A stretch of DNA of 12,928 nucleotides from JAGDXO01 sp964541025 (lineage in GTDB: Archaea; Thermoplasmatota; Thermoplasmata; Thermoplasmatales; GCA-001856825), in NCBI GenBank assembly GCA_964541025.1, contig CAZIOW010000029.1, positions 1 to 12,928 of the forward strand, given 5' to 3'. Below the pieces are notes generated by a model that saw nothing but the letters and a program-made list of their open reading frames with translations, made no database searches and had not been told where the DNA came from. This document shows, piece by piece, positions 7,753-12,928 of the stretch. The position numbers and the translations under genes are program-made. Each line of letters opens with the position of its first letter. The first letter of the stretch is position 1.

Positions 7753-8626
7753 TATCTTCCTCTCTATATAATCTCAATGTACTATAATATTTATTTCCTA
7801 TCTTAAATGCTCTTTCTTGTTGGTTCATAGGAAGACCAAAGTCGATTCCGTATTCCTTAGAAAATTGCTTTAATTTCCTAAGGCAGTCGTCAAATGTATT
7901 TTCAGTAATTACAAGGCTGTAATGTCTCAAAGCGAATTCTGCCACGGACCTTCTTAATATATTTATGCCGACAAATGGTGATTTATGTTTATAGGAGTCA
8001 TAACATTTAGAGAGTATCTCTGAGAAGATAGATGAGTTAGAACAGAGATAATCTCTTCTGTGGTAATAATCGAAGATTTCTTCGGTTCTTAATCGCCATA
8101 CCGAATCAGTTCTGTAAGCGATATCTGCTCCTTTTAAAATATTCACCCATCTCTTTCTCTTCTCTGAAGAAATATCTTCTGGTGGAATAATTATTTCAGA
8201 TCCTTCCTTAAATTCATTTACGAATTCAGGGCGACTCAATTTTCCGAATATAGAACTATCGTCAAACAAGAAACCTCCAGATTCAATAATCACAGCCGAT
8301 TTAATATTAGGGAATATTGGAGATGAGTCCTGTGAAAGTAGAAATCCATTTGCTGACGCTTGAATAATTCCATACCCTAATATTAATCCCATGTGCCTTA
8401 ATGAAGGAATTACCATTCCTCTGAAGATACTTTTCTCAAGGTCTTGGACGGGTTTTACTCGTAATTTCTCGTTGCGACTTAAAAAAGTGTCTATGATGCA
8501 CTTTTTTTGAAGCATTCTGTTATTCTGGTAAGATGAGATACACTTTACTGAATTGAGGACATCCTGGAAGCTGTTAAGTTTCAAAGATTTAATATTAGGA
8601 GTCATTTCTGGTCTCATTTTAATCAT
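7745..8626 (-). CDS. Unrecognised protein with probable winged helix, between nuclease and ATPase
   Basis: A 293-residue protein I do not recognise. The ATG at 8626 is chosen because it makes an 8-base overlap (ATGATTAA) with the stop of the nuclease gene, like the overlap at its own 3' end; a second ATG is at 8617. The same frame is open to 8764, but that part lies inside the nuclease gene. Around residues 65-95, FRGMVIPSLRHMGLILGYGIIQ reads like a winged helix of the type found in restriction and defence proteins, in which a conserved Pro and 'LR-x-GLI' precede the wing. The rest is mixed alpha/beta (a Val/Ile/Phe-rich stretch SAVIIESGGFLFDD, then a helical C-terminus) with no motif I can name. 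Its fixed place between nuclease and ATPase suggests an adaptor or target-recognition subunit. Confidence 0.7.
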   Translation of the reverse strand: MIKMRPEMTPNIKSLKLNSFQDVLNSVKCISSYQNNRMLQKKCIIDTFLSRNEKLRVKPVQDLEKSIFRGMVIPSLRHMGLILGYGIIQASANGFLLSQDSSPIFPNIKSAVIIESGGFLFDDSSIFGKLSRPEFVNEFKEGSEIIIPPEDISSEKRKRWVNILKGADIAYRTDSVWRLRTEEIFDYYHRRDYLCSNSSIFSEILSKCYDSYKHKSPFVGINILRRSVAEFALRHYSLVITENTFDDCLRKLKQFSKEYGIDFGLPMNQQERAFKIGNKYYSTLRLYREEDND

Positions 8627-9641
8627 TCCAACAAAATCTGTAAAAATCACAACTCTGGCAGATATTATTACGCTCTTCTTTACTTGGCAGTTGCGGTATT
8701 TGGTCACTGGCAAGTGATTCATAAGCTGCATCTCTAGCAGAAATGAAATCCTTCCTGAGATCATCTGTTATAGGAATCAGGTAAATCTGCCCAGTTGTAA
8801 AAATGTTACTGAAAGAAAACTTCCTTGTGGTTATTAGATATATAGCTCCCCAATTTATATGATAATTAAATAAACTCTCCAGCAGTAGAGCATAACCAGC
8901 TACTGTTAATAAATGTGATTTATTCAGAAATAGACCCGTCTTTACATCTCCAACTAAGTTAGCCCTTTCAACAAAAAAATCAGGAACTGATTCCTTGCTC
9001 AAAAGGACGTTCCACTCATCTTTCACTTTCTTGCTCTTTGCTTTAAGTTCGTCTTCGGTAAGAAATTTATTATTTCCCTTTGTACCAAGCGAATTGTACA
9101 GTTTTTGATATGCTAGTTCTTTTTTTAAATTAGCGACCAAAATTCTAATCATCCACTTTTTTGGAATCAAGGCAGATGAACTGGATTCTTCATCATTAAT
9201 TGACTTATCATCCAAATTTCTCATCTGTTTGAAAATAGAGCTATTTTCTTTAACTACCTGTCTAATTATGCGATCCTTGATTGCATCGATCTCCTTGTAA
9301 GTCTGGAAATTATCTGGGAAATATCCAGACCATGAAGTCGTCAGTTTGTCACTTGCCATACCATAAGTTTTTGCTGCTTTCTTTTGGTATTTTTCAGCGA
9401 TATGTTTTTTATTTTTCCTTATGTAAATATCTCTTCTTGTTGGGCATTTAGAGTTTGCTACATCAGAGACAGAAATTCTCCGATTATTCCTTTTTCGTAC
9501 CGCTAAGAGCGAGATACCCGTAGGCCTAAAAGGAGTATTGATTAAGTTATTTCCTCTTAATTGAATTTCATTTGTATCAAATAAATCGTCTAGATCTGCA
9601 AGCTCTATCAAATTGAATAAACTGTGAAGTGGTCCAATCAT
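8619..9641 (-). CDS. Csa1/Cas4-like PD-(D/E)XK nuclease with Fe-S cysteines
   Basis: A 340-residue RecB-family nuclease closest in pattern to the Cas4 relative Csa1. The N-terminal VSDVANSKCPTRRDIYIRK supplies Cys66. The nuclease core has Asp221 in VPDFF and Asp232-x-Lys234 in LVGDVKTG, followed by the helix HLLTVAGYALLLES. The C-terminal CQSCDFYRFC gives Cys328, Cys331 and Cys337 in a CX2CX5C pattern, completing four ligands for a 4Fe-4S cluster. Cas4 enzymes trim DNA ends during CRISPR spacer acquisition, but I see no other cas gene or array here, so a stand-alone defence nuclease is more likely. An AGGTG ribosome site lies seven bases before ATG 9641, and TATATAA at 9653-9659 is just upstream. 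The downstream gene overlaps by eight bases. Confidence 0.8.
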   Translation of the reverse strand: MIGPLHSLFNLIELADLDDLFDTNEIQLRGNNLINTPFRPTGISLLAVRKRNNRRISVSDVANSKCPTRRDIYIRKNKKHIAEKYQKKAAKTYGMASDKLTTSWSGYFPDNFQTYKEIDAIKDRIIRQVVKENSSIFKQMRNLDDKSINDEESSSSALIPKKWMIRILVANLKKELAYQKLYNSLGTKGNNKFLTEDELKAKSKKVKDEWNVLLSKESVPDFFVERANLVGDVKTGLFLNKSHLLTVAGYALLLESLFNYHINWGAIYLITTRKFSFSNIFTTGQIYLIPITDDLRKDFISARDAAYESLASDQIPQLPSKEERNNICQSCDFYRFCWND

Positions 9642-9652
9642 GATAGAACACC

Positions 9653-9659
9653 TTATATA
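9653..9659 (-). promoter_or_regulatory. TATA-like string and Shine-Dalgarno before the nuclease gene
   Basis: On the minus strand TATATAAGGTG precedes ATG 9641. AGGTG matches the archaeal anti-Shine-Dalgarno and sits seven bases from the ATG. The TATATAA is too close (12-18 bases) to drive a transcript that begins before the ATG, so it may not be a promoter for this gene. Confidence 0.35.
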
Positions 9660-9764
9660 CTATCTAACTGCTGCAAATGGATGGTCATAACCTCTTTTCA
9701 TAAATTGTTCAGCTAAGCTATTATTCAACACCTTTTCACTTTTTTTCATCATCCATATCTTCAC
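9660..9764 (-). CDS. 34-codon possible small frame before the nuclease gene
   Basis: GTG 9764 overlaps the stop of the SHOCT frame (GTGA) and opens 34 codons (beginning VKIWMMKKSEK, ending FAAVR) to TAG 9660-9662. An AAGGAGATG ribosome site lies a few bases upstream. It is in the same frame as the nuclease gene: after TAG, six codons lead to ATG 9641. It could be a small coupled protein, a remnant, or an N-terminal extension read through TAG. I do not recognise it. Confidence 0.25.
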   Translation of the reverse strand: MKIWMMKKSEKVLNNSLAEQFMKRGYDHPFAAVR

Positions 9765-10030
9765 AAACTCATCTCCTTATTCCTCTGCAGATCGTTCACC
9801 ATCCTATCATATTCCTCTTTTGTTATTTTACTCTTTGCATACCTTTCTCTTAATATCTCCATCGCTTCATCATGATCCCACCAACTATTCTGTTCAATGG
9901 GTATATCAAATGGAGATTCAATGAAATCTCCATCCTTCAGTGCCTCAGATAACTTCAGGAATCCGTCTTTGAGAGACTATATATAACTTTTTTCTCTTGC
10001 TGTTCCTTTTGACTCAATATCTTCTGTCAT
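9761..10030 (-). pseudogene. SHOCT-domain small protein with in-frame TAG
   Basis: ATG 10030 (MTEDIESKGT) follows GGAGG at a four-base distance, runs 17 codons to TAG 9977-9979, and continues in the same frame for 71 codons to TGA 9761. The second part ends in a clear SHOCT motif: HDEAMEILRERYAKSKITKEEYDRM is split by me at residues 36-59 after the TAG, with the marks ILRERYA and ITKEEYDRM. SHOCT is a short C-terminal oligomerisation-type domain found on many unrelated proteins. The frame also extends upstream of 10030 into the ATPase gene. Either this is a decayed gene, or TAG is read through to make a protein of about 89 residues. No good start codon follows TAG until ATG codon 39 of the second part. 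Confidence 0.55.
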
Positions 10031-10085
10031 ACGCCCTCCAAGTATCTTGAGGTCAACCCTTCTCCCAGATAGTCTTTGTTTGAAC

Positions 10086-11120
10086 TCATTCGCATCCCAT
10101 TTTAACCGGTATCTCTGATATTTCCTTTTCTTCTTTAAGGTCTTTAATAATTGTCTTACCTTCATCTCTTATGAAATTCAGGATCTTTACGTGAGTGTCC
10201 TCACTTGGGTAAATGCCCTCTAGGAAAATACATGAGTGAGTGGCTACTATAATTTGTAACTTTTTTTCCTTGGATGTTCTCAGCATTATATTCTTAAGAT
10301 TTCTTATCGCAGACCCGTGAAGGTGGACCTCCGGCTCCTCTATCAATAGTAGCGAGTTATCCGGACAGAATTCTAGGGTTATAAGTATCATAAGGAGTTC
10401 CCGTAGCCCCCTAGAAATCAGAGATGACCAAATTCTCTTGTGTAGATTTTTCTCTTCCATTTCAATTCTTGCTGAATTCTGGTCAAGATCAAAGAAAATG
10501 TTCTTAACTTCAGGCATTATTTCCTGAAAGCTCTCGATCAGTTGCTTAAATTTTTCTTCGTTGTTCAATTTCATGAGTAAGAGAGCATTTTCAAAACTAA
10601 ACTGTCTTGGATTTTTAATACCATTCGGTGCAAATTTATCCTGAATTTCACGAGAATCTTGAAGCACGAAAATATTCTCATTATTAAGGACATCTGTTTT
10701 AATATCCTTAGAGATGTGAATTTGCCTATTATTGATAATTATTGAACCGATTGAGGACCCGCTCTTTGTTGTTCTAGAGGGAGAAATTTGCATAAAAGGT
10801 GTCTGGTCATTTGCGGGGATATATATGAAACGGTAGTGGAGCTTATTTTCATCGCTTGAAAATTTATCATCTGATAACTCTTCCCTAGTTAGTCTGGCAA
10901 GGATTCTTATATCGACGTGATACGAAGGATCATTTTGGTCTAATTCCCCTCTAAAAGGGTTGCCTGACATATCAACTGCCCTTAACCCAAGACTTATCGC
11001 ATTCATGAAGTTGGACTTACCCGTACCGTTCTGTCCTATAAGAACATTAAAATTGCTCAACTGTACAGATTCGTTTACAAAATTCCTATAATTTTTTATA
11101 ATGACCTTTTCAACTTTCAT
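10086..11120 (-). CDS. SMC/OLD-like AAA ATPase without TOPRIM domain
   Basis: A 344-residue ABC-type ATPase of the RecF/OLD/AAA_21 range. It starts MKVEKVIIKNYRNF, typical of the group. Walker A is GQNGTGKS at residues 29-36, the signature region is around SLISRGLRELLMIL (234-246), Walker B is SLLLIEEPEVHLH (256-268) and the H-loop is VATHSC (292-297). Only about 47 residues follow the H-loop, so the TOPRIM nuclease of full OLD proteins is absent; a separate effector would be needed, as in split ATPase/effector defence pairs. Whether it is naturally short or truncated near MGCE is unclear. The start overlaps the stop of the tandem winged-helix gene by 11 bases, so the two are cotranscribed. 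Confidence 0.82.
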   Translation of the reverse strand: MKVEKVIIKNYRNFVNESVQLSNFNVLIGQNGTGKSNFMNAISLGLRAVDMSGNPFRGELDQNDPSYHVDIRILARLTREELSDDKFSSDENKLHYRFIYIPANDQTPFMQISPSRTTKSGSSIGSIIINNRQIHISKDIKTDVLNNENIFVLQDSREIQDKFAPNGIKNPRQFSFENALLLMKLNNEEKFKQLIESFQEIMPEVKNIFFDLDQNSARIEMEEKNLHKRIWSSLISRGLRELLMILITLEFCPDNSLLLIEEPEVHLHGSAIRNLKNIMLRTSKEKKLQIIVATHSCIFLEGIYPSEDTHVKILNFIRDEGKTIIKDLKEEKEISEIPVKMGCE

Positions 11121-11637
11121 TTTCTTTCAACACCTCCTCAATCTCTTTCAAAAATCTCGCTACCTTCTTTCCTTTTTCTGTTAAAAACACTATCATTTCC
11201 TGTGGGGACTTCTCCTTTTCTATCTTCGTCTCAACAAGTGAGAGCTGCTTGAGCAGGTCAACTGAAGAATAAGCTTCCGGAAACCACTCCTTGAGCTTTG
11301 AAAGTAAAGTCTCCCCATTGTTAAGGAGATAAATGAGCACCATATGGTCCCTCGTGATGAGAGGGTTCGAGACAGGCTTCCCTGAAGCTATCTCCTCGGC
11401 TTCCTTGAGCTTCTGGGCTACTGATTTCCCTTTAGGCGTTAAAGTTATTGTGTATTTCTTAGGTCCCTTCTCGTTCTTGTTTATGATTAAATATCCGTCA
11501 TTCTCGAGGCTTTCCAGCAAATTGTCCAAAACTTGATGACTCTTCACTATGTGAAATAAGTTAGACTTCATCAGGGTACCGTTATCAAATATAAAGAGTA
11601 GCACGGATTTTGCATGTTTCAAATCCAATGAGTCCAT
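11110..11637 (-). CDS. Tandem winged-helix regulator coupled to the AAA ATPase
   Basis: A 175-residue protein starting MDSLDLKHAKSVLL at 11637. It contains two similar winged-helix units. Unit one covers about residues 5-85, with a wing KKYTITLTPKGKSVAQKLKEAEE; unit two covers about 95-172, with a wing MIVFLTEKGKKVARFLKEIEE. The repeated LTPKGK/LTEKGK ends suggest an internal duplication. A longer frame begins at ATG 11706 but would run through the palindrome at 11687-11702, so I prefer 11637, which matches the MDSL start of the other winged-helix gene at 4365. One TTGGTAA copy overlaps the start codon, so autorepression is likely. Its stop overlaps the ATPase start by 11 bases. Confidence 0.75.
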   Translation of the reverse strand: MDSLDLKHAKSVLLFIFDNGTLMKSNLFHIVKSHQVLDNLLESLENDGYLIINKNEKGPKKYTITLTPKGKSVAQKLKEAEEIASGKPVSNPLITRDHMVLIYLLNNGETLLSKLKEWFPEAYSSVDLLKQLSLVETKIEKEKSPQEMIVFLTEKGKKVARFLKEIEEVLKENES

Positions 11638-11643
11638 TGGTAA
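11637..11643. promoter_or_regulatory. TTGGTAA half-site at the winged-helix start codon
   Basis: TTGGTAA at 11637-11643 is the first of three copies at exact 50-base steps. Here the second half of the palindrome is missing. It overlaps the ATG of the tandem winged-helix gene, where bound protein would block its expression. Confidence 0.45.
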
Positions 11644-11686
11644 CAGGTAATATATACATATTGTAGATAAAATACGTTTTTTATGA

Positions 11687-11702
11687 TTGGTAATATTACC
11701 AA
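11687..11702. promoter_or_regulatory. Operator palindrome, copy A
   Basis: TTGGTAATATTACCAA is a perfect 16-base palindrome about 50 bases upstream of the winged-helix start. With the copy at 11736-11753 it defines the consensus TTGGTAA-NN-TTACCAA, a likely binding site for the tandem winged-helix protein encoded beside it. Confidence 0.65.
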
Positions 11703-11724
11703 CCACAAATTGTATATCTGACCA

Positions 11725-11732
11725 TTATATTT
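11725..11732 (+). promoter_or_regulatory. TATA-like box for the AbrB operon
   Basis: TTATATTT would place the transcript start near 11755, leaving a leader of about 20 bases with an AAGGAAG ribosome site before ATG 11774. The palindrome at 11736-11753 lies between this box and the predicted start, a classic repression position. Confidence 0.4.
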
Positions 11733-11735
11733 GCT

Positions 11736-11753
11736 ATTGGTAAAATTACCAAT
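11736..11753. promoter_or_regulatory. Operator palindrome, copy B
   Basis: ATTGGTAAAATTACCAAT has perfect 8-base arms around a 2-base centre. Its TTGGTAA begins at 11737, exactly 50 bases after copy A. It would control the rightward AbrB operon. Confidence 0.65.
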
Positions 11754-11773
11754 GGTTGATAAACAAGGAAGAA

Positions 11774-11923
11774 ATGGAGATACCAGTCAATGTAGGCACA
11801 GCTGGTAGGGCACAAATCCCATTGGAAGTCCGTGAGAAGCTGGATATCCACGAAGGAGACTACCTGATAATAAGGATTGAGAAGGTCTTGAAGGGAGGCA
11901 TTGAAAAGGAGGCGAAGGCGTGA
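11774..11923 (+). CDS. AbrB/MazE-type swapped-hairpin protein
   Basis: A 49-residue protein matching the AbrB/SpoVT/MazE DNA-binding fold: VGTAGRAQIPLEVREKLDI-EGDYLIIRI corresponds to the family pattern of G-RGQ-IP-vR-kL-i-eGD. Such proteins bind DNA as dimers and act as transition regulators or antitoxins. It is almost only the DNA-binding domain, with a short basic/acidic tail. ATG 11774 is preceded by AAGGAAG. The next gene starts with GTGA overlapping its stop, so it heads a coupled operon. The partner is not a recognisable PIN or MazF toxin, so an antitoxin role is unsupported; a plasmid-copy or operon regulator is equally possible. Confidence 0.75.
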   Translation: MEIPVNVGTAGRAQIPLEVREKLDIHEGDYLIIRIEKVLKGGIEKEAKA

Positions 11924-12225
11924 CACAGCCAAAAAAATTGAGGGTAATCGTTGATATCGAATATGATCCTGAATTTAACATATCAGAGATTGAGGCCCTG
12001 ATACAGGAAAAAATGAAATCTGTTGGTCATGAACCCATCAGGGTTGAAAGAATAGAAGTGAAGAGGAGAAAAGGATTCGGTTCCCATGAACAGCCCATTC
12101 TGAAGGATATCACTCTTAAGGATTACTTCAGGAGCCGGGAAACTGCCAGATCGAAGTTATCAAGGAAATCTGTTGCCAGGAAACTGGTTGAGATGGCTGA
12201 GAAGGGAGTTGAGGCCTATGGATGA
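11920..12225 (+). CDS. 101-residue protein of unknown function, coupled to AbrB gene
   Basis: It starts at GTG 11920, in a 4-base GTGA overlap, with a strong GGAGG at 11908-11912 seven bases upstream. The N-terminal part (LRVIVDIEYDPEFN, then a helix SEIEALIQEKMKSVGHEP and a strand RVERIEVKRR) looks like a small alpha/beta domain. The C-terminal part is basic and helical (RSRETARSKLSRKSVARKLVEMAEKG), which could bind nucleic acid. No family recognised and no PIN, RelE or MazF signature. Its end overlaps the next small gene by eight bases. Likely part of a mobile-element backbone operon. Confidence 0.7.
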   Translation: MTQPKKLRVIVDIEYDPEFNISEIEALIQEKMKSVGHEPIRVERIEVKRRKGFGSHEQPILKDITLKDYFRSRETARSKLSRKSVARKLVEMAEKGVEAYG

Positions 12226-12322
12226 CATAATAGCAAAGGGAGCGAAAGTCTCCGAAGAGGAAATCAGGAAACACATGGAATGGCTCAGGGAAGAATCGGA
12301 TGAGAGGAGGCGTGGGATATGA
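12218..12322 (+). CDS. 34-residue small protein between coupled genes
   Basis: ATG 12218 overlaps the end of the 101-residue gene (ATGGATGA) and runs 34 codons to TGA 12320-12322, which forms ATGA with the next start. The product is acidic/basic and helical (VSEEEIRKHMEWLREE, ending DERRRGI). Overlaps on both sides and an in-phase AAGGGAG-rich start context suggest it is translated. Function unknown. Confidence 0.55.
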   Translation: MDDIIAKGAKVSEEEIRKHMEWLREESDERRRGI

Positions 12323-12928
12323 CCATAGAGCGGGAGATACAGGATATCCTGGCAAGGTATCACATCAGGAAGATCCTGGGATATGTTGACAAGAATGGGA
12401 ATCTCAGGATCAGGACATATGGGGAGTACCGGTATGATGAGAGAAGGAGGATGATGGCCAGAAAGTATTACATGAAAAACAGGGAGAAGATAAGGAAGTA
12501 TCAGCACGAGTACTATTTGAGGCACAGATCAGAGCTGAAGCAAAAGAGGGATAACATTAAATCCCAACCTGATAACAATATGATGACAGAAACTGAGGCA
12601 GAATTCCCTGAATTTAGGATAGAAGCTGTTCCTGGAAACTCCCCTATCCTGAAAAACGAATTTTATAAAAATTCCGAGGTTATTCAGGAACCTGAAAAAA
12701 TAGTGGTTTCATACAACCATAATGAAGATTCATTTTTTCATTTTTCAACAGGTCATCAAAAATCTGCTAAATATCCAGAGATGATTTATCACAGGCAGTT
12801 GGCCTCTGCAATGGTGTATGCCTACAGGCAGCAGGGTATTGCGGTCAACGAATCGGATGTGATGGAGACTGCATTACAGGCAATGCAGTACTTCGGCTTC
12901 GAGAGGGAAATACTGGCCAACAACCTCG
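12319..12928 (+). CDS. Protein with Tyr/Arg/Lys-rich helical repeats, 3' end outside window
   Basis: An open frame from ATG 12319 (ATGA overlap, GAGGAGG about eight bases upstream) to the right edge: 203 codons and still open. Residues 50-78 contain two similar basic units, YYMKNREKIRKYQ and YYLRHRSELKQKR, a pattern often found beside HNH or other DNA-binding domains in phage and plasmid proteins. Residues 80-150 are low in structure signals and Asn/Glu rich. Residues 155-203 (HRQLASAMVYAYRQQ...ESDVMETALQAMQYF) look like a helical bundle. I cannot assign a function; replication or mobile-element DNA binding is a guess from context. It is the last visible gene of the AbrB operon. Confidence 0.7.
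   Translation, partial: MTIEREIQDILARYHIRKILGYVDKNGNLRIRTYGEYRYDERRRMMARKYYMKNREKIRKYQHEYYLRHRSELKQKRDNIKSQPDNNMMTETEAEFPEFRIEAVPGNSPILKNEFYKNSEVIQEPEKIVVSYNHNEDSFFHFSTGHQKSAKYPEMIYHRQLASAMVYAYRQQGIAVNESDVMETALQAMQYFGFEREILANNL

Noticed and set aside
8627..8764. Upstream extension of the unknown-protein frame to ATG 8764
   Set aside because: This part overlaps the cysteine-rich C-terminus of the nuclease gene, and the 8-base overlap start at 8626 matches the coupling used by the next gene.
8619..9641. CRISPR locus suggested by the Cas4/Csa1-like nuclease
   Set aside because: No direct repeats with regular spacers and no cas1, cas2 or effector gene are visible in the window.
11638..11706. 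Longer start at 11706 for the tandem winged-helix gene
   Set aside because: The extension would encode an unusual stretch through an operator palindrome; MDSL at 11637 begins directly before the first winged-helix unit.
12128..12525. Minus-strand open frames across the AbrB operon
   Set aside because: They are shadows of purine-rich genes on the plus strand; the proline- and serine-rich products are typical of antisense reading.

Overview
The window looks archaeal. It is AT-rich, uses AGA/AGG and ATA codons heavily, and several gene starts have a TATA-like box but no ribosome binding site, as expected for leaderless transcripts. Downstream genes of operons instead have Shine-Dalgarno motifs or short overlaps. 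The protein types (Csa1/Cas4-like nuclease, small winged-helix regulators, AbrB-type protein) suggest Thermoplasmata or another acidophile such as Sulfolobales; this placement is inference. The content is that of an accessory region: a defence/modification island that runs into a plasmid-like gene cluster. No rRNA, tRNA, CRISPR array or transposase was seen.

Layout. 1-2353 (+): the 3' part of a large N6-adenine DNA methyltransferase that begins outside the window. 2354-3044: an AT-rich gap with one small reading frame broken by an in-frame TAG, a T-rich palindrome, and a promoter. 3045-4118 (+): a TIM-barrel metalloenzyme of the endonuclease IV/xylose isomerase-like superfamily, convergent with and overlapping a small winged-helix regulator (4365-4090, -). 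4457-5221 (+): a D12-class (Dam-like) adenine methyltransferase interrupted by TAG and with DPPY changed to DLPY, probably a pseudogene. 5358-6569 (+): an intact methyltransferase with a TSPPY motif.

11637-6556 (-): a long same-strand run. In transcription order it holds a tandem winged-helix regulator, an SMC/OLD-like AAA ATPase, a SHOCT-type small protein with an in-frame TAG, a 34-codon frame, a Csa1/Cas4-like PD-(D/E)XK nuclease with four cysteines for an Fe-S cluster, an unrecognised protein with a likely winged helix, and an ORC/STAND-like ATPase. The last three are joined by 8-base start/stop overlaps and meet the TSPPY methyltransferase tail to tail. This suggests a modification-plus-nuclease system made of methyltransferase, Cas4-like nuclease, unknown protein and ATPase; I do not recognise this combination as a named system.

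11774-12928 (+): a divergent, tightly coupled operon of an AbrB-type protein, a 101-residue protein, a 34-residue protein and a longer protein that leaves the window. The divergent intergenic region carries TTGGTAA at exactly 50-base steps (11637, 11687, 11737), two of them as palindromes. This is the clearest regulatory signal in the window.

A second theme is TAG. All three broken frames I found are broken by TAG, never TAA or TGA, and the three intact genes ending in TAG have another stop 0, 2 or 6 codons later in frame. Ordinary decay is the simplest reading, but TAG read-through or pyrrolysine use can be checked directly.
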